This document shows, one piece after another, positions 52,509-61,549 of a stretch of 64,000 bases of DNA (its first letter is position 1; every line of letters begins with the position of its first letter). The notes under the pieces were generated by a model that was given only the letters and a program-made list of their open reading frames with translations, did not search any database and had not been told where the DNA came from. The stretch is from Arthrobacter yangruifuii (GTDB taxonomy: Bacteria > Actinomycetota > Actinomycetes > Actinomycetales > Micrococcaceae), in NCBI RefSeq assembly GCF_009192775.1, contig NZ_VTFX01000006.1, positions 1 to 64,000 of the forward strand, in the 5' to 3' direction. Position numbers and translations under genes: made by a program.

Positions 52509-53068
52509 CAGGCCTCGGGGAAGGTGCAGGTGTGCCCGTCGGGGTCGATCGGCTGCCCGCAGATCACGCAGATCGGACGCCCGGCGCCCACTACTTCTCG
52601 GGTGCGCTTGGCGAAGGCCCGGGCCGTGCCGACCGGCATCCGCACCCGCAGCACCTCTTCGGCGTCGCCGGTCTCGTCGTCGTCATCCTCGAGGAAGCCG
52701 TCGTCGTCCTCATCCACCTCGCCGAGAGGGTAGGCCTCGATGACCACCTGCGCCGTCGTCGGATCCCAGCCCAGGCTCATCACGCCGGCACGGAACTGTT
52801 CCTCCACAGTGTCGAGATCGTCATTGTCCACAAGCTCCAGCGGAGTGCTTGCGGGAACGTGGAAGGGGTTGCCGTCGACGGTCATCAGCTGGTCGAGGAT
52901 CTCGTCGATCTTCTCGGCAAGCTGGGCGGACTGCAGTTTCTCCAGGGCGATACTGACAATCTGCTTCCCGGTGCGTACCTGCAGATAGAAGGTGCGCTGG
53001 CCCGGGACGCCGACGGTGCCGACGACAACGCGGTCCGGCCAGTCGAAATCGTGAACAGTTGTAGGCAT
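52508..53068 (-). CDS. DUF3090 family protein
   Basis: A 186-residue protein starting MPTTVHDFDWPDRVVVGTVG, with GQRTFYLQVRTGKQIVSIAL and a C-terminal zinc-ribbon-like CVICGQPIDPDGHTC. The acidic stretch around residues 120-140 is low-complexity. DUF3090 is a conserved actinobacterial family of unknown role usually linked to the SCO1664-like and phosphatase genes. Pieces of a second copy lie at 46336-46533 and 48885-49016. Confidence 0.92.
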   Translation of the reverse strand: MPTTVHDFDWPDRVVVGTVGVPGQRTFYLQVRTGKQIVSIALEKLQSAQLAEKIDEILDQLMTVDGNPFHVPASTPLELVDNDDLDTVEEQFRAGVMSLGWDPTTAQVVIEAYPLGEVDEDDDGFLEDDDDETGDAEEVLRVRMPVGTARAFAKRTREVVGAGRPICVICGQPIDPDGHTCTFPEA

Positions 53069-53077
53069 AGAACTACT

Positions 53078-53785
53078 CTAGGCTCCTTGGGCCGGAGGCG
53101 CCGTATGTCCGGCGCCGCCGCCCACCGGCGCATCCTCCGCAGCGGGAGCGGCCGCCAGCCAGGACAGGTCCCCGGCGTCGGTGTTGGTGGCGAACACGGT
53201 GGGCCGTCCCTTGCCGTAGTGCACGATCGACACGGAGGCCGGACCCACGTGGAGGCGCTGGAACAGGTCCAGGTGCATTCCGAGGGCGTCGGCGAGGACG
53301 GACTTGATAATGTCGCCGTGGCTCACCGCCGCCCAGACGGCACCGGGCCCGTGTTCGGCTTCAAACGCGGCGTCGTGGCGCCGGATCGCCGCCACCGAGC
53401 GGGCCTGCATCGCGGCCATGGACTCCCCGCCGGGGAAGGTGACGGCGGAGGGCTGGGACTGCACCGTCTTCCACAGCTCTTCCTTCGCCAGCTCCTCCAG
53501 CGTGCGGTTTTGCCAGGAGCCGTAATCGCACTCCGTCAGCCCAGCCTCGACCGGGGTATGCGGGGCGGCCTTCTGCCGGTCCAGAATGAATTGCGCGGTC
53601 TGCCGGCAGCGCTCGAGCGGACTGGAGACCACACCGACCAGGGGGACGACGGCGAGCCGGTCACCGGTGGCGGCGGCCTGGTCTCGGCCGGCCTGGTCGA
53701 GTTCGACGCCGGGGGTGCGGCCGGCCAGCAGCCCGGAGGCGTTGGCGGTGGTGCGGCCGTGCCGCACGAGGATTACTGTTGCCAT
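53078..53785 (-). CDS. Histidine phosphatase (MSMEG_4193-like)
   Basis: A 235-residue phosphoglycerate-mutase-type phosphatase with catalytic RHGRTTANASG, the second-shell SSPLERCRQTAQ, the acid residue in GLTECDYGSW, and VSHGDIIK carrying the second His. It ends 9 bases before the DUF3090 start on the same strand. The C-terminus is Gly/Ala-rich. Its substrate is unknown. Confidence 0.9.
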   Translation of the reverse strand: MATVILVRHGRTTANASGLLAGRTPGVELDQAGRDQAAATGDRLAVVPLVGVVSSPLERCRQTAQFILDRQKAAPHTPVEAGLTECDYGSWQNRTLEELAKEELWKTVQSQPSAVTFPGGESMAAMQARSVAAIRRHDAAFEAEHGPGAVWAAVSHGDIIKSVLADALGMHLDLFQRLHVGPASVSIVHYGKGRPTVFATNTDAGDLSWLAAAPAAEDAPVGGGAGHTAPPAQGA

Positions 53786-53846
53786 GCCCCCAGCCTAGTC
53801 ATGCGGCCGGAGCGGTGCGGACGGTGAGTGGGGCCGGCGTCGTACG

Positions 53847-54041
53847 TTAGCTGCCTGTGGGGCGTGTTCGTTGAACGATGCGGTACACCGTACTTCGAGC
53901 GACTTTGAAGAGTTCGGCGATCTCGGAGGTGGTATGTTCCCCTGCGTTGTATAGGGAGACCACGTGTGCTTCCTGCAGCTTCGAGAGTTTGGGCTGCTTA
54001 CCGCGAAGCCTGCCCTTGGCTTTGGCAACCTGCATGTTCCA
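53847..54041 (-). pseudogene. Serine recombinase/resolvase C-terminal remnant
   Basis: Encodes the last ~65 residues of a resolvase/invertase-type serine recombinase: the linker WNMQVAKAKGRLRGKQPKLS and a helix-turn-helix EIAELFKVARSTVYRIVQR. The catalytic N-terminal domain is missing: about 54042-54060 the sequence changes to a LysR fragment on the other strand. It is a relic of a mobile element. Confidence 0.85.
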
Positions 54042-54060
54042 GCGCCGGTGGGCCGCTTCT

Positions 54061-54579
54061 TTCCCGCACAGTGACCTGCGCCTGATCAGGACCAACACAT
54101 CCACTGCAGGACTGCTCGAAGGAACCAGTGACCTGGCGATTCTGCGCCGCATTCCCGCTACGACAGCCCTGGAACTGACTCCTATCGGCGAAGAGAAACG
54201 TTACTGCGCAATGGCCGTCACTGACCCGTTGGCACACAGGCGCAGCGTCACCCTTGCCCAGGTCGCGCCTCTGCCCCTGGCAGTGGACCAACGCACCGGC
54301 AGCACCCGGCTGGATCTCTGGCCTGAAGGGGAGCAACCAAAGCAAACGATTAGCACCGACGACGTGGACGATTGGCTCACCGTCATCAGCAGCGGCACAG
54401 CCCGCGGGATTACCGCTGAGTCAACCGCGCACCAATACCGCCGCCAAGGCCTCGTGTACCGGCCCGTCAGAGACGCACCACCCGTTCCCATCTACGCAGC
54501 GTGGATCAAGACAGACCCGCCCCACGCGCGGCAGGGGATTATCGCGCTCCTCAAAGGCCTGTACCGCGGATCCCTATAG
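54061..54579 (+). pseudogene. LysR-family regulator fragment (effector domain)
   Basis: Encodes about 170 residues of a LysR-type substrate-binding domain, starting FPHSDLRLIRTNTSTAGLLE and continuing GTSDLAILRRIPATT to the stop. The N-terminal helix-turn-helix is missing because the frame runs back into the recombinase remnant. The longer open frame from 53878 mixes antisense recombinase sequence and is not a gene. The two relics abut, which marks a rearrangement junction. Confidence 0.75.
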
Positions 54580-55184
54580 ATGGGATGGAATGTAGCAAAT
54601 CGACTTCGGGGTCTCAACGGGCGGGAACAAGGCGGTCGCCCGAGCCAGCTCGGTTCGAGAATCTAATGGGTGATCCTTCAAAAGGGGCCTGAAGTTGTCC
54701 GTAACCTGTCGGCTTATGAGACTAGGCAATCGGCGACAAAGCGCTGCAAGAAAATGCTTGGTTACCGCTGCGACTCACAAATGGAGATTTTTGTGGTGGG
54801 TCGGATTGGAGAACGGAACTGGTTGGTCAAGCCACAAAGCGTTGCTCAAACCTTGCGGCTTGCCGCCGTAACTCACACGCAGCGCGTTGACCACTCCAGG
54901 CTATTTTGTGATCAATTTATATCCAACGTAGGAGTCAAGATGACCATACCCCTATTCGATAACCGAAGCTGCCGGGTGATAACTGCTGCCTTGGTATAGG
55001 GCTGCTCTAGCCACCAGAGGCTTCTACAGTGTCGAGGTGGGGGCTCCCTAACGAATGAAGCTCCTTAGGACGTAGACGGCCATGCACAGAATCACAGCTG
55101 TGGTGGTTCTGCTCAACGGCAATCAGTATGGTCCGCCATTTGATATTTTGAAGAAGTAACTAGTCTGAGTCCGATGGGGGACCA
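54580..55184. other. Spacer without recognised gene
   Basis: About 600 bases. The only longer frame (54670-54999, plus, 109 residues) has no family, no clear ribosome binding site and atypical composition, so it is not called. The right end must hold the promoter of the lipoprotein gene at 55185. Confidence 0.45.
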
Positions 55185-56540
55185 ATGCGGTCGAAAACGA
55201 AAAACTACGTCGTAGCCGGAGTCATAACGTTTGCCATAGCCTTTTCAGCATCCGCGTGTGCGAGTGACGAACCTGCCGCGGAAACCGCGACGCCTAGCAG
55301 CTCGAGGCCAAGCAGCAGCGCGTCCGCAGCGACGTCAGCTACTGCGTTGCCGTCTCTCGGGAAACCTCTAGCATTCCTCGATCCCGCGGACTACACCAGC
55401 GGAGTTCTTCCTGCGCCCTGGTCCGGTGGAGCCGGCTGGCGCGCCGGGCTCCTCGGCGAAGGATCAGAAATCACCAGCACTCTTGCCGCCTACACCGCCA
55501 AGGTACCTGATGGTGACCAAACTTTGGCTGTGACTAACGGAGACGGGGATATTGTCTACCAATCTCCGTCTCTGGGCCTTGACCCCGAGCAGAGCGTTAA
55601 GCCTTCTCTCTACCGCGTATTGCAGAACGGTAAGGAGTTCTTCGTCTTCTATCAGATCGGCGTCCCACTTGAGGCAGCTTCCGCTCAGGAAGCTGGCAAA
55701 CCTGTCGCGCAGCTCATCGTCGTGGATTCCTCAGGTCGTGCAACTCCTGTTGAGGAAGACGTGACCCGGTACCGACCGGTCCCGGCTGATGACGTTGACA
55801 GTGCAGTGTCCTTCACCGCCACCGATGGCGGCCTGGCCATGCACGAAAACCCAAAGGTGAACGCACAGGACACCAACTACGTTCGGGTGCTGAATCCCGA
55901 GACCGCCACACTGGAGCCTATCCCCGAGCTCCAGGGGCAGACCTGGCTGACCAGGATCGATGGAGTCGACATCTTCCGTTCACCGAATTCCGGTGATCCT
56001 GAGGTTGGTGCGACGATCGGAACACGCGAATGGTCCACGCCGTTCGCCGACCGACCGACGGACGGTTCTGTCTTCTTCGGTCCGACGTTCATGACCGTAC
56101 AAAAACCCGACGACACCTGTGAGTCCTTTGACCTGCACACAGGGCAGACGCTCACATTCCAGGGCGCCCTCAATGGTTGTGCCTTCCCAGGAGGTAACCT
56201 CCACAGCTATGACAGTGCGAGCAGCCCCAACGGGCAACTCGTCCTCATGCGATGGAACGACAGTCAGAACGTTGAGTCACGATGGATCGTTAATCTCACA
56301 ACAGGAGAACAACAGCAGATCGACCCGGCTTTCGATTTCCATCCCTCGGTCATATCCAATGCCGGCGATGTCTACGGAACAAGCTCAGACGGCCGGACCG
56401 GGCACCTGAAGTTCCCAGACCACATGGAACCGCAGTTCGACGACGTACCTCACGATCTGCCATCCGGGATCACAGATGACGGGCTCGCCCTGTTCAAGGA
56501 CGAATTCCTCCCAGCCTTCTTCGGTGTGCCCCTGAAGTGA
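55185..56540 (+). CDS. Hypothetical lipoprotein, propeller-like
   Basis: A 451-residue exported lipoprotein: signal YVVAGVITFAIAFSASAC, a Ser/Ala/Thr-rich linker to residue ~55, then a large soluble domain with repeated beta-strand patterns (DIVYQSPSLG; VVDSSGRATPV; SWNLTTG-like RWIVNLTTGEQQQI) suggestive of a beta-propeller. GGGGG lies upstream of the ATG. No family can be named and no function is assigned. Confidence 0.75.
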   Translation: MRSKTKNYVVAGVITFAIAFSASACASDEPAAETATPSSSRPSSSASAATSATALPSLGKPLAFLDPADYTSGVLPAPWSGGAGWRAGLLGEGSEITSTLAAYTAKVPDGDQTLAVTNGDGDIVYQSPSLGLDPEQSVKPSLYRVLQNGKEFFVFYQIGVPLEAASAQEAGKPVAQLIVVDSSGRATPVEEDVTRYRPVPADDVDSAVSFTATDGGLAMHENPKVNAQDTNYVRVLNPETATLEPIPELQGQTWLTRIDGVDIFRSPNSGDPEVGATIGTREWSTPFADRPTDGSVFFGPTFMTVQKPDDTCESFDLHTGQTLTFQGALNGCAFPGGNLHSYDSASSPNGQLVLMRWNDSQNVESRWIVNLTTGEQQQIDPAFDFHPSVISNAGDVYGTSSDGRTGHLKFPDHMEPQFDDVPHDLPSGITDDGLALFKDEFLPAFFGVPLK

Positions 56541-57089
56541 GGCCGGAGAGCAACAGCGAACCGGCCATTCCTCAAAAAGATCCGAGCGCGATTTCACGTA
56601 GTGGAAAATGAAAATGCTGCGGACCGCCTTTACATGGTGATGCAGGCAATCGGCTTCGGAAATAGGGGGAAGCAGGAACAGCCACATTTGGGCTGCCCGT
56701 TGGATCAGGCCGGTGCGGCTGGTCAGTGTGGTTGAGACGTGTTGTACTCCGATGAAGACCCCACATAGCAGGCAAAGGTTCTCGACGTTGATGCCGGCAC
56801 CAGCTCGCACGCGGCGGCCGCCCGGCCAAGTAATGCGTCAAACGTTCGTATGGCATCCGGGTAGGGCTGGTCACGCGGTTCGCCCAGGAGGACTCCTTCA
56901 TGGTGAGCCTGTAAGCAGCCCGCACAAAAGGTTCTTCAGCGATGCTGTGAGTAAGCGTCCGCAAAAGTGTCAGGTGGTTTGGCTCTTCGCTACGCTGTCC
57001 GGGCGGCAAATGTCAGCGTCAGAAGAAAGGTCATGGGCAGCGGTTGGCACTTGACGGCACTGGGCCGGGCAGAATCTCGCGGAATCTCC
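56541..57089. other. Spacer, possible gene relics
   Basis: About 550 bases with overlapping short frames on both strands. A minus-strand stretch near 56725-56912 reads plausibly as protein (QPYPDAIRTFDALLGRAAAA) but has no start and no recognised family, so no gene is called. Confidence 0.4.
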
Positions 57090-58175
57090 TCAGCAGGTGG
57101 CTTGGGGACGCCAGAGCATGTCAGAGGTGATGTCTCGGATCGTGTTGGCACCGATAGCGGCCATGGTCAGGCGCAGTTCCTCGGTGAAGCGTTCGAGCAC
57201 GGCCGCCGCGCCGTCTTCGCCTCCGGTGGCTAGTCCCCACATCACCGGCCTCCCTACAAAAACCGCCCGGGCGCCCATGGCCAGGGCAGCAGCGACGTGG
57301 TCCCCGGTCCGGATACCGCTGTCAACATACACCTCGCAGTCGTTTCCCACGGCCTGAACCACTTCGGGCAAAGCCTGCATGGAAGTGACTGATTTGCCCA
57401 GACGCCGACCCCCGTGGGTAGACACCAAGACGCCGGCGGCCCCCGCGTCTACGGCCCTCCGGGCGTCGTCACCGCGCAGAATACCTTTAACTATGACCTC
57501 AATTCCCGATCGTTCACGTAGTTCGCCGATAATGTCGAGTGTCAGATCCTCCGCTCCCCGGGTTGCATCCTCCGAAAGTCCAGACAGGTCCTCTTCGAGC
57601 AGGTTGGCAAGCCTCCGTTTTCCCGGCGTCTCAGGCCACAGCTGAGGGTCAATAACCAACTCACTCGACGCGAGCCGTGTCGTGTCTACCGTAAGAACCA
57701 GTGCCTTCGCCTCGGCGGCAGCAGCTCGCTCGACCAGGGCACTGGACAAACCCCTGTCTTTCATGACATAAACCTGAAACCACCACGGCGCACCTTCTGC
57801 GGCGATCTGGGAGAACGGTACTGAGGTATTGGTTGAAACTCCCAGCAGTGATCCTGCGCGGCGGACGGCACGTGCCGTGGCGATTTCCGCCAGCGGCGTG
57901 GCTGCGTTCTGGTGGGCCATCGGGGCTGCCAAAACAGGTGTCCGTAGCTGAGTTCCCAAGATGGACGTTCTTGTTAGTCCCTCAGATGTGTTGGTGAATG
58001 CCTTCGGACGGAATCGAACAGCGTCCCAGTGCGCGGCGGCATCCTGCACGGACTCCCCGCCCCCGGCTGTGCCAGCGAAATAGCCATACACATAATCCGG
58101 AAGCTCCGCTTTTGCCTTCATCTCCAATTCATCTGCGTATGACTGTGCCGCCTCCCTTTGCATCCTGCTCCTCAA
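57090..58175 (-). CDS. FMN-dependent alpha-hydroxyacid oxidase (lactate oxidase-like)
   Basis: A 361-residue TIM-barrel flavoenzyme. It has PVLAAPMAHQNAATPLAEIA, FQVYVMKDRG, catalytic Lys in VIVKGILRGDDARRAVDAG, the active-site His in STHGGRRLG and a C-terminal FMN-phosphate loop DSGIRTGDHVAAALAMGA. The usual S-N-H-G-G is S-T-H-G-G here. It would oxidise lactate, glycolate or a related 2-hydroxyacid to the 2-oxoacid. It stands alone, facing the lipoprotein gene. Confidence 0.88.
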   Translation of the reverse strand: MRSRMQREAAQSYADELEMKAKAELPDYVYGYFAGTAGGGESVQDAAAHWDAVRFRPKAFTNTSEGLTRTSILGTQLRTPVLAAPMAHQNAATPLAEIATARAVRRAGSLLGVSTNTSVPFSQIAAEGAPWWFQVYVMKDRGLSSALVERAAAAEAKALVLTVDTTRLASSELVIDPQLWPETPGKRRLANLLEEDLSGLSEDATRGAEDLTLDIIGELRERSGIEVIVKGILRGDDARRAVDAGAAGVLVSTHGGRRLGKSVTSMQALPEVVQAVGNDCEVYVDSGIRTGDHVAAALAMGARAVFVGRPVMWGLATGGEDGAAAVLERFTEELRLTMAAIGANTIRDITSDMLWRPQATC

Positions 58176-58404
58176 CCTAATCGGTCCATCAAGTAATCTC
58201 GCTAATTTGCGTCATCCTATGGGAACGCGAGCTCTGCAGGTCGTCATTTCCTTGGATGATTCGGCTCTGGAGAGCAGCGAGAGGTGTTCGTTGAACGATC
58301 GACCTGCGGGCGGCACAGCATGCAGGGGTTGTGCTGTACCTCGACCTATAAAAGGGATCCGCTAAGCACTGGGTGAAGCTTGTTCTACAGCACCCGCAGC
58401 AGCC

Positions 58405-58434
58405 AGGAGGGCCTATGCAAAGATAACTCCATGA
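58405..58434 (+). promoter_or_regulatory. Ribosome binding site with three-codon leader ORF
   Basis: AGGAGG (58405-58410) is followed after 4 bases by ATG CAA AGA TAA (58415-58426) and then, 4 bases later, by the GrpB ATG. The strong ribosome binding site is 20 bases from the GrpB start, so ribosomes may first translate the three-codon frame and then reinitiate. Confidence 0.45.
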
Positions 58435-58937
58435 CACCCGATCAGCCTGTTTTCCTCGTTCCGAGCCGCTACTCCGAATGGACGGGAATGGCGGCTGAAA
58501 TGATGGACAAGATCCGTCAACAGGTCCCCGGTGTCCATCTGGAGCACATTGGTTCCACTGCCGTGCCTGATCTTCCCGCCAAGGATGTTGTGGACATCCT
58601 TGCTGGTGTCGAAGCAGATAGAGTCAGCAGCGTTTCACAGCATCTCGCCACGATCGGGTTCGATCTTGAAGGTGAACGCGATCATCATTGTTGGCTTAGT
58701 CATCCTTCCAGATCATCCCGTACCTACATCCTTCATGTAGTGGAATACGAAAGCCTGCCGTGGCGCAGGCGCATTAGCTTTCGTGATCTACTCAGGTCCG
58801 ACGAAAGCGCCCGTGCTGAATACCTTCGTACCAAGATCCGCTCCGCAAAAGCAGCAAGAAACTGGGATGACTACACGCAGTCCAAGACCTCTATTGTTTC
58901 CAACTTGCTGTCTGGTAGTGCCTCCGAAAAAAACTAA
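58431..58937 (+). CDS. GrpB family protein (copy 1)
   Basis: A 168-residue UPF0157/GrpB protein of the nucleotidyltransferase-like fold: YSEWTGMAAEMMDKIRQQ, the hallmark HIGSTAVPDLPAKDVVDILAG, then HVVEYESLPWRRRISFRDLL and a C-terminal helix ending YTQSKTSIVSNLL. Biochemical function is unknown; some members carry dephospho-CoA-kinase fusions. ATG at 58431 was chosen; the upstream ribosome binding site belongs to a tiny leader frame. A second GrpB gene lies at 60101. Confidence 0.85.
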   Translation: MTPDQPVFLVPSRYSEWTGMAAEMMDKIRQQVPGVHLEHIGSTAVPDLPAKDVVDILAGVEADRVSSVSQHLATIGFDLEGERDHHCWLSHPSRSSRTYILHVVEYESLPWRRRISFRDLLRSDESARAEYLRTKIRSAKAARNWDDYTQSKTSIVSNLLSGSASEKN

Positions 58938-58975
58938 ATACTCAATCGACACAGGTGTCCCAGAAAGGCTGGGCT

Positions 58976-59371
58976 TCAACTCCAGGAACGTGTGGACAGG
59001 ACAACGACATAGCCGTCGGGATCGATGATCGTGACCCCATGCTCGTCCCAGTACGGATTACGTGCGCTCACCCGTCGTCCGCCTGCATTCTGAATGCTCT
59101 CCAGAAGATCTTCCTCAACCGGACCTTCAAGATATAAAACAAGAAGGTCCTCCTCGCTCGGTGCGGGCACAATCTGCCGGTCCAGAACTAACTCGAGGTG
59201 CCAGTTCCCGCCCGGCCAGCCGATAAAAGCTATCTCTTCCAGCGTGCCGGTTTCGCCAGGCTTCCGCCCTTCCAGGGTCATGCCGAATCCTTCTACCCAG
59301 AAGCGTATTGCGGCATCCATATCCCTGGTCGGGCGGGCAATTCTTATGTGGGCGGCCGAGAGGGAAGTCAT
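58976..59371 (-). CDS. VOC-family protein (YycE-like)
   Basis: A 131-residue glyoxalase-fold protein with the two beta-alpha-beta-beta-beta halves: AAHIRIARPTRDMDAAIRFW, NWHLELVLDR, and the C-terminal GVTIIDPDGYVVVL metal-binding strand. Typical for small VOC proteins acting on, or resisting, small molecules. Converges with GrpB copy 1. The substrate is unknown. Confidence 0.85.
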   Translation of the reverse strand: MTSLSAAHIRIARPTRDMDAAIRFWVEGFGMTLEGRKPGETGTLEEIAFIGWPGGNWHLELVLDRQIVPAPSEEDLLVLYLEGPVEEDLLESIQNAGGRRVSARNPYWDEHGVTIIDPDGYVVVLSTRSWS

Positions 59372-59596
59372 ATATGCAGGCTACCAAGTGACATGATGCA
59401 GTTCGGGCGGACCTGGGCACCCTCCGCCGATCCCTTAGAAAAGCGGGGGTAGCAAGGCCTTACTGCTGCACTTACCGTCGGGTTGCGTCCGGCGTCGCGG
59501 CTTGAGGAAGTGTTAGCCCGGCGACCGATGGAACCAAATGAGTCATGCTGAGGAATTGACCGGAATAACCGCAGTTCCCATCAGGAGGAAGCAGCT

Positions 59597-60019
59597 TTGA
59601 AAAGGTTCTATGTTGGGTCGAGCTTCAAAAATATCGCCAACGTCCGGTACGTCGCGCAGACTCTGGAAAGCAAGGGCTACGTCAACGCGTACGACTGGAC
59701 CCAGAACGCCTCGGCACGCGATGCGGGCACAGCAGCCCTCGAGGATCTGCGCTCTATCGGGCAGCAGGAGAGAGACGCAGTGATGCGGGCCGACGTCGTC
59801 GTTATCCTGCTTCCAGGCGGGAAGGGCACGCATGTTGAGCTTGGCATCGCCATAGCTCAGGGCAGAAGAACAATCCTGCATTCGGCGGACCAGGACATCA
59901 ACAACCCGGCGACCACCAGCACGTTCTACCACCTGCCCGAGGTGGAGAAGTGCCACGGAACTCTGGATGACCTCCTGGCTATGATCGTCGGCCGCGACGT
60001 GCCCGCCGCCTCGGCCTGA
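59597..60019 (+). CDS. Nucleoside 2-deoxyribosyltransferase-like protein
   Basis: A 140-residue protein with the N-terminal strand KRFYVGSSFKNIANVRYVAQ, DADVVVILLPGGKG-like RADVVVILLPGGKGTHVELG and IAIAQGRRTIL, the fold of nucleoside 2-deoxyribosyltransferases and related base-exchange or signalling enzymes. The start is TTG at 59597, supported by AGGAGG 8-9 bases upstream. It could be a catalytic enzyme or a phage-type nucleotide-fold protein. Confidence 0.75.
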   Translation: MKRFYVGSSFKNIANVRYVAQTLESKGYVNAYDWTQNASARDAGTAALEDLRSIGQQERDAVMRADVVVILLPGGKGTHVELGIAIAQGRRTILHSADQDINNPATTSTFYHLPEVEKCHGTLDDLLAMIVGRDVPAASA

Positions 60020-60100
60020 CTCGATCCTGCCGCAGCGAGGGGCCGGCTTGCAGGGCGCAGAGTTTCGTCGGCAGTTGGCCTGCTCTGCAAAGATACATAC

Positions 60101-60676
60101 GTGAAAAGGAACCGGAAGCCGCGCCGTCCAGACGTCACATCAGTCGAGATCGTCGGTGGTCCTGAGAAGCTCTCGCTTGGGCTCTGCAGCCACGACGATA
60201 AATGGGCGGACACTTATCTCGATCACCGACGGCGGATTAGTGAGGCTCTGGGAGGTGAGGACATTGAGATCGAACATATCGGTTCCACCTCTGTGCCGGG
60301 ATTGGCAGCCAAGCCAATCATCGACATCGTGGTCGCAGTGGAGGACATCACGGCCGAGGAAGACTACCTCGACCCGCTTCTGGCAGCCGGGTACGAACTG
60401 CGGGTCCGGGAACCGCGGCACCGGCTAGTACGCACGCCGGAGCGCGACGTCCACGTTCATTTATATGAACGAGATGATCCTGCAATCGCTGAGTACCTCC
60501 TTCTTCGCGATCATTTGCGCCGCAATGTCGACGACCGTGTCCTCTACGAAAGGACCAAGAGGGCCTTGCTCGATAAGGCGTGGGACGACATGAATGACTA
60601 CGCCGATGCCAAGGCCGAAGTCATTGTGGCGATCAAGGCGCGCGCAAGGCAGTCTGCAGGCCTTGACGCTATGTGA
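60101..60676 (+). CDS. GrpB family protein (copy 2)
   Basis: A 191-residue GrpB/UPF0157 protein with signature IEHIGSTSVPGLAAKPIIDI, PRHRLVRTPERDVHVHLYE and AIAEYLLLRDHLRRN. Sequence similarity to copy 1 is confined to the core motif, so the two are old paralogues or separate acquisitions and not a recent duplication. GTG start; AAAGATACATAC precedes it. Confidence 0.85.
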   Translation: MKRNRKPRRPDVTSVEIVGGPEKLSLGLCSHDDKWADTYLDHRRRISEALGGEDIEIEHIGSTSVPGLAAKPIIDIVVAVEDITAEEDYLDPLLAAGYELRVREPRHRLVRTPERDVHVHLYERDDPAIAEYLLLRDHLRRNVDDRVLYERTKRALLDKAWDDMNDYADAKAEVIVAIKARARQSAGLDAM

Positions 60677-60784
60677 GCGGCACAGACCGGGCGTGCTGCG
60701 GTAGCGAGCCCCAAGCCAAGTGTTGATGCTGCCGCAGGCCTCGCGCATACTCGGGGCTACGGCAGGAATGAACCTAGGAGTGAC

Positions 60785-61081
60785 ATGTCCCGTGGAGCAG
60801 CGAAGACCGCACTGAGGCGTGGCACAAGGTTTGGTGTCGCAGCGGCGGTCCTGCTCGTTCTGGGGCCGTTCATCAACAGGAACTTCGGCGTAGCGGACAG
60901 CCTGAGTTCGATGCCGCTTTCCGCAGTCTGGGAAACGGCGCCGGTTGCGGTGCTGGTAACGGCGGCCTATCTGGTCCTGCTGCTGACATCGGTGCTGCTT
61001 TGCGCCGTCCTCGTCACCGTCTCCCTCACCACCCGCTCAACGTCCCGATGGCTCGGGACCCACCACCAGGCAGGTGCTTGA
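60785..61081 (+). CDS. Small membrane protein
   Basis: A 98-residue protein with two predicted transmembrane helices (about 15-32 and 55-83) and a basic C-terminal tail. ATG lies behind TAGGAGTGAC. Its 3' end overlaps the convergent PaaI gene by 45 bases. No family is recognised. Confidence 0.65.
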   Translation: MSRGAAKTALRRGTRFGVAAAVLLVLGPFINRNFGVADSLSSMPLSAVWETAPVAVLVTAAYLVLLLTSVLLCAVLVTVSLTTRSTSRWLGTHHQAGA

Positions 61082-61549
61082 CGCGGTAGCGAGAACCCGG
61101 CCGGCGGCGTCGCGCAGGTCCGCTTCGACAAACGCCGCGTTGCGCCCCGCCTTGGTCACCCATCCGTGGGCGGTGACCGTGCCCGTGTCCGCGGTGGCGG
61201 GCCGAAGGAAGGACACCTTGAGCTCGAGGCTGGTGTAGCCGGCACCCGCCGGCAGTGTCGAGTGCACGGCACAGCCGCAGGCGGAGTCCAGGACGGTGGC
61301 GAAAAAACCGCCGTGGACGGACCCGATCGGGTTGTAATGCGATTCGTCGGGCTCCGCCGTCATCACGACGTCGCCCTCACTCACGCTGACGATGCGCAGC
61401 CCCACATGGCTGCTGATCGGCGGGCCGGGAACCTCGCCGGCGGCCAGTGCCTGCAGGTGCTCGAGTCCGGTCCGCGAGAATATGCGTGCGACGTCCCGTT
61501 CTGCAGGGGAGTATTCAAGCGTTTTCGAACGCATTTCGGAAGCGGTCAT
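61037..61549 (-). CDS. PaaI-family hotdog thioesterase
   Basis: A 170-residue hotdog protein with the family motif SHYNPIGSVHGGFFATVLDSACGCAV (Asp-containing active-site helix), YTSLELKVSFLRPA and AFVEADLRDAAGRVLATASS. It hydrolyses acyl- or aryl-CoA thioesters. ATG at 61549 follows AAGGAGCCCCG; the longer upstream frame overlaps the divergent regulator region. Divergent from the ArsR-like regulator at 61689, which may control it. Confidence 0.87.
   Translation of the reverse strand: MTASEMRSKTLEYSPAERDVARIFSRTGLEHLQALAAGEVPGPPISSHVGLRIVSVSEGDVVMTAEPDESHYNPIGSVHGGFFATVLDSACGCAVHSTLPAGAGYTSLELKVSFLRPATADTGTVTAHGWVTKAGRNAAFVEADLRDAAGRVLATASSTCLVVGPEPSGR

Noticed and set aside
54670-54999. 109-residue plus-strand frame before the lipoprotein gene
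   Set aside because: No ribosome binding site, no family and poor composition.
53864-58299. Identical 16-mer GTGTTCGTTGAACGAT at 53864 and 58284, considered as recombination sites
   Set aside because: One chance 16-base match is expected at about this frequency in 64 kb; the first copy lies inside the recombinase coding tail and no further symmetry links the two.
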